NCBI GenBank assembly: GCA_021815935.1
Contig: JAKAZH010000111.1
Location: forward strand, 1 to 6,102
From: Actinomycetes bacterium
Lineage (GTDB): Bacteria > Actinomycetota > Acidimicrobiia > Acidimicrobiales > Palsa-688
Length of the DNA: 6,102 nt
Direction of reading: 5' to 3'
Of this stretch, positions 1-5,614 are shown piece by piece. Below the pieces are notes generated by a model. It was not told the origin of the DNA. It worked only from the letters and a program-made list of their open reading frames with translations, and made no database searches. The translations under genes were made by a program, and so were the position numbers. The stretch's first letter is position 1, and each line of letters opens with the position of its first letter.

Positions 1-23
1 ACTCGGCGGAGGGTCCGCGATGA
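1..23 (+). CDS. 3' end of an upstream gene, possibly the ABC transporter ATPase
   Basis: One reading frame is open from the window edge and ends in TGA at 21-23, giving a C-terminus of Ser-Ala-Glu-Gly-Pro-Arg. Its stop shares four bases (ATGA, 20-23) with the start of the permease gene, an arrangement typical of translationally coupled operon partners. ABC-2 permeases usually follow the gene of their ATP-binding subunit, so the ATPase is the natural guess. Six codons cannot prove identity, and the frame could be open by chance. Confidence 0.4.
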
Positions 24-817
24 CGTCAGTAGTCACCCGGCGCAAGCCATCCGAGCGCGCTGTGCCGCCATTCGGGGGTTTCAGTCCCCAGCTTGTCGAA
101 CTCGAGATTCACCGTTTGCTGCGTAACCGCCGGACGATCATATTTTCGGTCCTGTTCCCCGTCTTCTTCTTCTTGGTGTTCGGCCTGAACAGCGCCTATG
201 CCAATCTGCGGGTAGGTCAAGGCAACACATCCGCCTTCATAATGATCTCGATGGCCCTCTACGGAGCGGTGATCTCGACGTCAGGGGGCGCAGCGCTCGT
301 CGCTACCGAGCGTGTCGCCGGTTGGAGTCGACAGCTGCGCATAACGCCCCTCCATCCTCTCGCCTATATCGCGGTAAAGATGGCCACCTCGCTGGTACTC
401 GGGGCGGCGTCCGTGGCGGCTGTCTACATAACGGGCGCGGTCACAGGCAAGCCGTACATGCCGGTCGGGATCTGGGTGACGACGGGGGTCGTGCTTTGGG
501 TTGGCTCCCTGCTCTTCGCTGCCTTCGGCCTGTTCATTGGCTATCTTCTCCCATCCGAGAACGGCATGCAGGTGATCGGCTTCGCCCTCATGCTCTTCTC
601 CTTCGGCGGCGGCCTGTTCATCCCTCTCAGCCAGTTCTCCCACCTGCTACGCCAGCTCGCTGCCTTCACGCCCTTGTTCGGCTTGAACCAGGTCGTTCAC
701 TATCCGCTGGTTCAAGGATCCTTCGACTGGACGTGGGCAGCGAACCTTCTGGCCTGGCTGATCATCTTCACGGGTGGCGCGGTGTGGCGGTTCCGTAAGG
801 ATACGGCACGGGTCTGA
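20..817 (+). CDS. ABC-2 type transporter permease
   Basis: Integral membrane subunit of an ABC exporter, 265 residues, the usual size for ABC-2 permeases of the drug or polyketide efflux type. After a charged cytoplasmic N-terminus (about residues 1-38), hydrophobic segments lie at about 40-57, 72-94, 113-139, 150-177, 182-203 and 238-256, giving the six-helix layout of the family. The motif ERVAGWSRQLRITPL (97-111), after the second helix, matches the conserved ER-x-x-G-x-x-x-x-L-R-x-TPL coupling region of ABC-2 permeases, which contacts the ATPase. The protein ends in a short basic tail (WRFRKDTARV). The ATG at 20 overlaps the stop of the preceding frame, and a purine-rich GGCGGAGGG at 5-13 sits at ribosome-binding distance, which supports this start. 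The partner ATPase would lie outside the window to the left. The substrate cannot be told from the sequence. Confidence 0.9.
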   Translation: MTSVVTRRKPSERAVPPFGGFSPQLVELEIHRLLRNRRTIIFSVLFPVFFFLVFGLNSAYANLRVGQGNTSAFIMISMALYGAVISTSGGAALVATERVAGWSRQLRITPLHPLAYIAVKMATSLVLGAASVAAVYITGAVTGKPYMPVGIWVTTGVVLWVGSLLFAAFGLFIGYLLPSENGMQVIGFALMLFSFGGGLFIPLSQFSHLLRQLAAFTPLFGLNQVVHYPLVQGSFDWTWAANLLAWLIIFTGGAVWRFRKDTARV

Positions 818-853
818 GAGCACCTCCAGGAGACCGCTGTCCGCCTTTGACGA

Positions 854-897
854 GTCGGACCCCGCGCTTGGGAGCGATGGTCCTACCGGGCTCCGAC
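854..897. terminator. Imperfect inverted repeat between convergent genes, possible bidirectional terminator
   Basis: GTCGGACCCC (854-863) can pair with GGGCTCCGAC (888-897) with one mismatch. The loop holds a second small hairpin, CGCT-TGGG-AGCG (865-876). It lies just after the permease stop (817) and its right edge is 4 bases from the end of the toxin gene (901). Both genes run toward it. There is no T-run on either side, so it is not a classical intrinsic terminator; GC-rich actinobacteria often lack the T-run. The long loop keeps confidence low. Confidence 0.3.
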
Positions 898-900
898 GAA

Positions 901-1257
901 TCAGGTAGCTCCGACGGCAACCATGATGCGTCTGCGAATGCTTGACAACTGCTCCGTCGTGATCCGGGAGGCGGTCAGATCGACGCGCCGCTGCGACACA
1001 CTGGTGACATGATGGGCCAAGGCCCAGCATGTCGTGTCGGCGCCGTTTCCCGCCGTTGGCTCGATCCGCTCCGCGAACGACCCGTGCGCTAATCCCTCAT
1101 CTCGGGTCAAGGGAACCACCAACACGTTTGGGTACTCCTCCGGAAACAGCTCGTGATCTTCCACGATTACGGCGGGACGGAGCCTGCCCGGCTCTTGCGG
1201 TAAGGAGCCACCGCGCCAATCGACCACCACGATGGCGCCGGCCGGGTACCGGCTCAC
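901..1257 (-). CDS. MazF/PemK-like endoribonuclease toxin of a type II toxin-antitoxin system
   Basis: Encodes 118 residues, the normal size for MazF/PemK toxins, which fold as a small beta-barrel and cut mRNA at short sequences to arrest growth. Visible family marks are the N-terminal strand with Gly-x-Ile (GAIVVVDW, 7-14), the basic LRPAVIV segment (26-32), whose Arg-Pro lies at the catalytic groove, the strand VLVVPLTRD (45-53), and a C-terminal stretch CWALAHHVTSVSQRRV (77-92) aligning with the usual 'DQIRTVDKRRL' region. In that last region, the common Gln before the Ile/Val-Arg/Thr is His here. The start is a GTG at 1257 that overlaps the antitoxin stop (GTGA, 1254-1257). No clear ribosome-binding site precedes it, so translation is probably coupled to the antitoxin. 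The family call is from motif reading; the cleavage sequence cannot be predicted. Confidence 0.85.
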   Translation of the reverse strand: MSRYPAGAIVVVDWRGGSLPQEPGRLRPAVIVEDHELFPEEYPNVLVVPLTRDEGLAHGSFAERIEPTAGNGADTTCWALAHHVTSVSQRRVDLTASRITTEQLSSIRRRIMVAVGAT

Positions 1258-1502
1258 GGAAGGTCGGTCAGCGGAGTCCCGATCTCGTCGAGTTCCCTTA
1301 GCGCGTCAGCATGCTCTGCCAGGTGGGCCATCACCCGATCTCCGTCTGCCCGGATCGTCTCTCGCCGTACCCGTCGCGCTTCAGCGTGGGCGATCTCGCG
1401 AACGAACGTGCTGAGTCCTTTCCCTTGTCTGTGAGCTGCCGTCTCCAACACTTCGCGGTCATCTTGATCCAACCGGATCGTCAACGTCTCAGCCACACAC
1501 AC
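1254..1502 (-). CDS. Ribbon-helix-helix antitoxin of the MazF-like pair
   Basis: A small charged protein, 82 residues from the GTG at 1502 or 80 from the in-frame GTG at 1496. Residues 5-43 read as a ribbon-helix-helix DNA-binding domain: an alternating strand (ETLTIRLD), a first helix (about 13-25), a short turn (GKGL), and a second helix beginning STFVREIAHAEARR. The C-terminal part (about 45-82), rich in Arg, Glu, Asp and Leu, would wrap and neutralise the toxin, as in MazE/CopG-type antitoxins. It is the first gene of the minus-strand operon, the usual antitoxin-first order, and overlaps the toxin by four bases. Such antitoxins normally repress their own promoter as dimers, alone or with toxin. 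I favour GTG at 1496 as the real start: a TACAGT hexamer ends exactly 7 bases before it and there is no ribosome-binding site. The choice does not affect the domain. Confidence 0.82.
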   Translation of the reverse strand: MCVAETLTIRLDQDDREVLETAAHRQGKGLSTFVREIAHAEARRVRRETIRADGDRVMAHLAEHADALRELDEIGTPLTDLP

Positions 1503-1512
1503 TACTGTAGTA
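1496..1512 (-). promoter_or_regulatory. Probable leaderless promoter and operator of the toxin-antitoxin operon
   Basis: On the minus strand a -10-like TACAGT (1509-1504) is followed by 7 bases and then GTG at 1496, the in-frame start of the antitoxin, so the transcript would begin at or next to the start codon. A weak -35-like TGGGCA lies 18 bases upstream (1533-1528). The -10 sits inside a short perfect inverted repeat with 5-bp arms around one base, ACTAC-T-GTAGT (1501-1511). ACTAC recurs at 1535-1539. A palindrome over the -10 is where a ribbon-helix-helix antitoxin would bind to repress its own operon. Promoter and operator are inferred from position and pattern only. Confidence 0.5.
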
Positions 1513-1621
1513 CGAACACGTAAGGCGTGCCCACACTACGTACCGGTAAGGCGATCTCCGTCTCGACGCAGAACGGGTTGACGCCTGCTGGTGCGGGGAG
1601 CGCGACCGACGACCGGCTATC
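1513..1621. other. Divergent intergenic spacer between the antitoxin and coaE
   Basis: This is most of a roughly 120-base gap between a minus-strand and a plus-strand gene, so it should hold coaE's promoter if coaE is not read from further upstream. A TTGACG at 1578-1583 resembles a -35 box, but no TANNNT lies 16-19 bases after it. A GGGGAG at 1595-1600 resembles a ribosome-binding sequence but is 21 bases from the coaE start, too far to act normally. I could not settle the coaE promoter. No additional coding frame stands out. Confidence 0.4.
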
Positions 1622-2236
1622 GTGGCCGACGTGCGGGTGGGCCTCACAGGCGGGATCGGATCGGGCAAGTCGACCGTCGCGGCCGGTCTCGTCAAGCGTG
1701 GGGGGCTCCTCGTGGACGCCGATGCGATAGCAAGGCAGGTCGTCGAGCCGACCGGCCGGGCGTTCGCCCCAGTGGTAGACAGATTCGGCGGTTCAGTGGT
1801 AGGTCCGGACGGCAGGCTGGACCGGAACGCGCTGGCGAAGATCGTCTTCAACGACAAGTCCGCCTTATCCGACCTGAACCGCATCACCCACCCGGCGATC
1901 CGGGAGCTGATGGAGGAGCAAGCTGGCGAGGCCGAGACGACAGCCGGGGACATCGTGATACTCGACGTCCCTCTGCTCGACCTCGAAGGCAAGGCCCGCC
2001 TGTTGTTGTCCTCCGTGATAGTGGTGGACGTGCCCACCGAGATGGCGATTTCAAGGCTCGTCGCGCATCGTGGCTTCGACGAGGCGGACGCACGGGCTCG
2101 AAGTCGAGCGCAGATGTCGCGGGAGGAGCGGTTGTCGCTCGCCGACCTTGTGGTGGACAACTCGGGTAGCCGGGACGATCTCGAGTCGGAGATCGACCGG
2201 GTGTGGTCGCGCCTCGTCGAGATCGCCGCTCGGTGA
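1622..2236 (+). CDS. coaE: Dephospho-CoA kinase
   Basis: Phosphorylates the 3'-hydroxyl of dephospho-CoA using ATP, the final step of coenzyme A synthesis in the cytoplasm. At 204 residues it has the usual single-domain length. It opens with a P-loop, GGIGSGKS (10-17, catalytic-loop Lys16), followed by the CoaE signature VDADAIARQVV (31-41, with the Asp-Ala-Asp pair), LDRNALAKIVF (66-76), ITHPAIREL (88-96), the strand LDVPLL, and a C-terminal lid region ending in ADLVVDNSGS. All are in the family order. It begins with GTG, the first possible in-frame start and only nine codons before the P-loop, so the start is secure despite no clear ribosome-binding site. Some actinobacteria, for example Mycobacterium tuberculosis, carry a longer CoaE with an extra C-terminal GrpB-like domain; that domain is absent here. 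uvrB follows 27 bases downstream, a conserved actinobacterial neighbourhood. Confidence 0.95.
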   Translation: MADVRVGLTGGIGSGKSTVAAGLVKRGGLLVDADAIARQVVEPTGRAFAPVVDRFGGSVVGPDGRLDRNALAKIVFNDKSALSDLNRITHPAIRELMEEQAGEAETTAGDIVILDVPLLDLEGKARLLLSSVIVVDVPTEMAISRLVAHRGFDEADARARSRAQMSREERLSLADLVVDNSGSRDDLESEIDRVWSRLVEIAAR

Positions 2237-2252
2237 ACGCGGAGCCGGCGAT

Positions 2253-2266
2253 ACGATCGTGTCGTG
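2253..2266 (+). promoter_or_regulatory. Possible leaderless promoter of uvrB
   Basis: A -10-like TACGAT (2253-2258) ends 5 bases before the GTG start of uvrB (2264). A GGAG at 2241-2244 is 19 bases from the start, too far for a usual ribosome-binding site. The arrangement suggests a transcript starting at the initiation codon, in addition to any read-through from coaE. No convincing -35 box lies 16-18 bases upstream, and no LexA-type palindrome is visible in the gap. Confidence 0.35.
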
Positions 2267-4333
2267 GCTGACTTCCAGGTTGTATCGGAGTTCGCGCCCG
2301 CGGGAGACCAGCCTTCGGCGATCAGCCAGCTCACCGAGGGGGTGCTTCGCGGCGACAAGTTCCAGACCCTCCTCGGCATCACCGGCAGCGGGAAGAGCGC
2401 CACTATCGCCTGGACTATAGAGAACGTACAACGACCGACGCTGATCATCGCACCGAACAAGTCGCTCGCAGCTCAGCTCGCCAGCGAGATGCGCCAGTTC
2501 TTCCCTAACAACAGGGTGGAATACTTCGTCAGCTACTACGACTACTACCAGCCCGAGGCGTACCTGCCGTCGAGCGACACGTACATCGAAAAAGACAGCT
2601 CCATCAACGACGAGATTGACCGCCTCCGCCACTCGGCCACCTCGGCGTTGCTCACCCGCCGAGACGTGATAGTCGTCGCGTCGGTCAGCTGCATCTACGG
2701 CCTCGGCTCTCCGGAGGAGTACTCGAAGCGGATACTCCATGTGCTTCGCGGCGGCGAATACGACCAGCGGGCGCTGCTCCGACGATTGGTGGAGATCAAC
2801 TACGAGCGCAACGACACGAACCTCGTACGCGGCAAGTTCAGGGTGCGAGGCGACACGATAGAAATTCACCCGGCTTACGAGGAGCACGCTGTCCGCATCG
2901 AGCTTTTCGGCGACGAGGTCGAGCGGATCGTGGCGGTGGATGTCCTCACGGGGGAGCAGCTCGGCGAGCTCGAGGAGCTCGTCGTATTCCCCGCCACGCA
3001 CTATGTGGCAGGTGAGGAAAGGATGCTGGCGGCGATCGTTGGCATCGAGGCGGAGCTGCAGCAACGTCTTGCCTGGTTCGAGCGGGAAGGAAAGCTCCTC
3101 GAGGCGCAGCGGCTACGGATGCGCACGTCGTATGACCTGGAGATGTTGGGGGAGGTAGGCGTCTGTTCGGGGATCGAGAACTACAGCCGCCATATAGATG
3201 GCAGGACAGCCGGGGAGCCGCCGCATACGCTTCTCGACTTCTTCCCCGACGACTACCTGCTCGTCATCGACGAGTCGCACCAGACGGTACCGCAGCTCCA
3301 CGGCCAATACGAGGGGGACAGGTCACGGAAGGAGACGTTGATCGACCACGGCTTCCGCCTGCCGTCGGCAGCTGACAACCGGCCGCTGCGCTTCGACGAG
3401 TTCTACAGCCGGATCAACCAGTGCGTCTTTCTGTCGGCTACGCCTGCAGCGTACGAGATTCAGCAGTCGACGCAGGTGGTCGAGCAGATCGTGAGGCCGA
3501 CCGGACTGGTCGATCCGGAAGTGACGGTGAAGCCGACCAAGGGGCAGATCGACGACCTGATCATGCTCATCGGCGAGCGGACAGCGGTCGGCGAAAGGGT
3601 GTTGGTGACTACGCTGACCAAAAAGATGGCCGAGGACCTCACCGACTACCTCGTCGAATCCGGCCTGAAGGTTCGCTACCTGCACTCGAACATCGACACT
3701 TTGCAACGCATCGAGATCCTGAGAGACCTGCGTCTAGGCGAGTTCGACGTTCTGGTCGGGATCAACCTTCTCCGCGAGGGTCTTGACCTTCCGGAGGTGT
3801 CGCTGGTCGCGATACTCGACGCCGACAAGGAGGGATTCCTTCGCGGGGAGACATCTCTAATCCAGACGATCGGCCGCGCCGCGCGCAACGTCAACGGCCA
3901 GGTTGTCATGTACGCGGACCGCATGACGGATTCGATGAAGCGAGCGATTTCGGAGACGCACCGCCGTCGCGCCCTACAGCAGGCTTACAACCTCGAGCAT
4001 GGAATCGACCCGCAAACTGTTCGCAAGGCGATCACCGACATCTTGGTGCTTCTCGGCGGTCGGAGTGATGGGGCTCCGATACCCGGCTCGGACCGGCGTA
4101 GCCGCCGTAGAGACAAGGCGAGAAGTGACCTCGCTCAGTTGCCGAAAAGCGAGCTCGCGCGGCTCATATCCACATTGGAAGAAGAGATGCGCGAAGCGGC
4201 TGCCGACCTGCGATTCGAGTACGCGGCGAAGTTGCGCGACGAGATCGCCGACCTTCGCGCCGAGCTTTCACCCGACCCGTCTCCCGATCCGTCTCTCGCT
4301 ACGATCGCCTCGTCGCCAGCCGGGAGCCGTTGA
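2264..4333 (+). CDS. uvrB: Excinuclease ABC subunit B (UvrB)
   Basis: Damage-verifying helicase-like ATPase of nucleotide excision repair. UvrA loads it on DNA, it probes the lesion by inserting a beta-hairpin between the strands, and it then recruits the nuclease UvrC. At 689 residues it is full length. Visible motifs: Walker A GITGSGKS (38-45, Lys44); [10 protein letters not shown]; the lesion-probing hairpin with its tyrosine cluster [16 protein letters not shown] (87-102); [19 protein letters not shown]; the Walker B/DESH box [11 protein letters not shown] (Asp336-Glu-Ser-His339); SATPAAYE; the motif V region [18 protein letters not shown]; and motif [11 protein letters not shown] (534-542). 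The C-terminal UVR helical domain that binds UvrC spans about 627-672 ([16 protein letters not shown] through LRAEL). After it comes a tail with a repeated PDPS. The usual DESHVTVPQIGGMY is [14 protein letters not shown] here. The GTG start places Walker A at the normal distance from the N-terminus. Confidence 0.98.
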   Translation: MADFQVVSEFAPAGDQPSAISQLTEGVLRGDKFQTLLGITGSGKSATIAWTIENVQRPTLIIAPNKSLAAQLASEMRQFFPNNRVEYFVSYYDYYQPEAYLPSSDTYIEKDSSINDEIDRLRHSATSALLTRRDVIVVASVSCIYGLGSPEEYSKRILHVLRGGEYDQRALLRRLVEINYERNDTNLVRGKFRVRGDTIEIHPAYEEHAVRIELFGDEVERIVAVDVLTGEQLGELEELVVFPATHYVAGEERMLAAIVGIEAELQQRLAWFEREGKLLEAQRLRMRTSYDLEMLGEVGVCSGIENYSRHIDGRTAGEPPHTLLDFFPDDYLLVIDESHQTVPQLHGQYEGDRSRKETLIDHGFRLPSAADNRPLRFDEFYSRINQCVFLSATPAAYEIQQSTQVVEQIVRPTGLVDPEVTVKPTKGQIDDLIMLIGERTAVGERVLVTTLTKKMAEDLTDYLVESGLKVRYLHSNIDTLQRIEILRDLRLGEFDVLVGINLLREGLDLPEVSLVAILDADKEGFLRGETSLIQTIGRAARNVNGQVVMYADRMTDSMKRAISETHRRRALQQAYNLEHGIDPQTVRKAITDILVLLGGRSDGAPIPGSDRRSRRRDKARSDLAQLPKSELARLISTLEEEMREAAADLRFEYAAKLRDEIADLRAELSPDPSPDPSLATIASSPAGSR

Positions 4334-4341
4334 CAGTTTCC

Positions 4342-4373
4342 TGATAGATCGCTTCAGGTTCCCTGATCTATCA
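4342..4373. repeat. Perfect 9-bp inverted repeat between uvrB and the lipoprotein gene
   Basis: TGATAGATC (4342-4350) and GATCTATCA (4365-4373) are exact reverse complements separated by 14 bases. The arms are AT-rich within a GC-rich region, and CCTGAT appears as a direct repeat at 4340-4345 and 4362-4367. The element starts 8 bases after the uvrB stop and ends 4 bases before the -10-like hexamer of the next gene. It may be an operator for the lipoprotein promoter, or form an RNA hairpin that ends uvrB transcription. A short TTTT run follows at 4381-4384, but it is 7 bases past the stem, which is poor for an intrinsic terminator. Confidence 0.6.
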
Positions 4374-4377
4374 CCTG

Positions 4378-4393
4378 TAGTTTTCGGATCATG
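4378..4393 (+). promoter_or_regulatory. Probable leaderless promoter of the lipoprotein gene
   Basis: A -10-like TAGTTT (4378-4383) is followed by exactly 7 bases and then the ATG of the lipoprotein gene (4391). No Shine-Dalgarno-like sequence lies in the 20 bases before the ATG, which fits a leaderless transcript. A weak -35 candidate TTCAGG (4353-4358) lies within the loop of the inverted repeat, with a long 19-base spacer. The -10 and its spacing to the start match those seen at the antitoxin gene. Confidence 0.45.
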
Positions 4394-5614
4394 AAATCTG
4401 AACATGCCAAACTGCGTGTAGCGACGGGCGTAGCCTGTATCGGCTTGCTCGCCGCGGCCTGCGGGTCGGCCGGTCACGCCGCCAGCTCGGACCTGTCGAG
4501 CAGTGCGCCCTCTACCAGCGTGACGACACCCGCGTCCGGCGGATCGACCTCGACGCCCCCTCCGACGGTTGCCCCGGCCACTTCGTCATCAGGCCGCAAG
4601 GCGCCTCTCGTCGGCCTGATAGATATGGGCTACCAGGGTCCATACATCGCCGACCAGCCGTTCCCGGCAACCGACCCGAGCGTTCTCGACGCGTACGCCG
4701 GGGCATTCTCGGGCATCGTCGTCAACGAGTCATGGTCGCAGCTCGAGCCCTCGAACGGCGTCTATGACTGGGCCCCGCTCGACGAGTCGCTGGCAAACGT
4801 GTCCGCCTGGAATGCCCAGCATCCCTCGACCCCGCTCGGCGTCAAGTTGCGGATCTTCGCCGGACAGAGCGCCCCGGCATGGGTCATCTCGGCGTCTGGT
4901 CCGGAGGTGGCGGTCACGATAGGGCTTCATGCTTCACGAAACGTGAGCGTAGGTCGCTTCTGGACAGGCGCATTCCGTCAAGCGTGGTCGACGTTTCAGC
5001 ACGCCATGGCAGCCAGGTACGACGGCAACCCTTTGATCCGGGCGGTCTCGGTCTCGTCGTGCTCGTCGTCGACGGGGGAGCCATTTATCGTCCCCGTTGC
5101 AGGGATGGAAAGCCGTGACGCGATGGAGGCTGCAGGATGGAGTGTTCAAGCACAGGAAAGCTGCCTGCAGGGAGCGCTCGGCGACTACTCAGGATGGAAG
5201 CTCACTCCGGTCACGTTCGCCTTCAACCCGCTTCCGACCGCACCGGGGTTCGACCAGGCTTTTACCACCTCCGTCATGGAGCAGTGCGCCGCGTCGGCCG
5301 CCAACGGTGGACCAGTGTGCCAGCTCGGCAACAACGCCTTGAGCTCCACCGCCGCGAGTGGTGGGCTTGCCGGCACCTACGCCGAGATAGCGAGTTTGGA
5401 AGGCGCGCCGGCCGACGTGCGCCCAGGCGTCTACTTTCAGACAGTCGGATCGACGCTTGACTGTTCCTCCATGTCGCTCGCGACCGGGTACCACGCGAGC
5501 TCCGTCGAAGTGTGGCCGCCGATCGGGCGCCTCAAGGGTTTCGCTGCTATCCCCGAGCAGACTCTCGCGCAGTGGAACTCCGATCTGATCGACGGTCAGC
5601 AGATCTCCTGCTGA
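4391..5614 (+). CDS. Secreted lipoprotein with a glycoside-hydrolase-like barrel
   Basis: A 407-residue exported protein of unknown substrate. The N-terminus has basic residues (Lys2, Lys7, Arg9), a hydrophobic core (about 10-22) and a lipobox-like LLAAAC with Cys24 as the expected lipidated residue. The position -3 residue is Ala rather than the more common Leu. Residues about 25-68 are a Ser/Thr/Pro/Gly-rich linker, as found between a membrane anchor and an outer domain. The domain itself looks like a glycoside-hydrolase TIM barrel: NESWSQLEPSNGVYDWAPLD (112-131) follows the W-x-x-x-EP-x-x-G-x-YDW pattern of barrel hydrolases, LRIFAGQSAPAWV follows a later strand, and GEPFI (Glu230) and VEVWPP (Glu373) give two glutamates that could be the acid/base and nucleophile. 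Six cysteines after the anchor, including the last residue, could form disulfides. I recognise no characterised family; enzyme activity is inference. The 3' end overlaps the convergent aldolase gene by 19 bases. Confidence 0.8.
   Translation: MKSEHAKLRVATGVACIGLLAAACGSAGHAASSDLSSSAPSTSVTTPASGGSTSTPPPTVAPATSSSGRKAPLVGLIDMGYQGPYIADQPFPATDPSVLDAYAGAFSGIVVNESWSQLEPSNGVYDWAPLDESLANVSAWNAQHPSTPLGVKLRIFAGQSAPAWVISASGPEVAVTIGLHASRNVSVGRFWTGAFRQAWSTFQHAMAARYDGNPLIRAVSVSSCSSSTGEPFIVPVAGMESRDAMEAAGWSVQAQESCLQGALGDYSGWKLTPVTFAFNPLPTAPGFDQAFTTSVMEQCAASAANGGPVCQLGNNALSSTAASGGLAGTYAEIASLEGAPADVRPGVYFQTVGSTLDCSSMSLATGYHASSVEVWPPIGRLKGFAAIPEQTLAQWNSDLIDGQQISC

Noticed and set aside
1029..1414. Plus-strand open frames (90 and 60 codons) opposite the toxin-antitoxin genes
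   Set aside because: They are antisense to two genes with recognisable families, are rich in Arg/Pro, and lack supporting start signals.
1489..2460. Long minus-strand open frame (323 codons) over the intergenic region, coaE and the start of uvrB
   Set aside because: It lies antisense to clear coaE and uvrB coding sequence. Its translation is a low-complexity Ser/Arg/Pro/Thr-rich string with no domain, typical of an antisense frame in GC-rich DNA.
2051..3064. Long minus-strand open frame (337 codons) inside coaE/uvrB
   Set aside because: It is the complement of strongly conserved UvrB coding sequence. Its Arg/Val/Leu/Asp-rich translation mirrors UvrB codons and shows no motif.
4268..4310. 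PDPS-type short repeat at the end of uvrB (SPDPSPDPS) as a possible frameshift or fusion tail
   Set aside because: It follows a complete UVR domain. Short low-complexity tails are common in UvrB, and the stop is at a normal total length.
4330..4335. Exact TTGACA, a perfect -35 consensus, overlapping the uvrB stop
   Set aside because: No TANNNT lies 16-19 bases downstream (the sequence there is around CTTCAGGTT), so it does not pair with a -10. It is too far from the TAGTTT at 4378.
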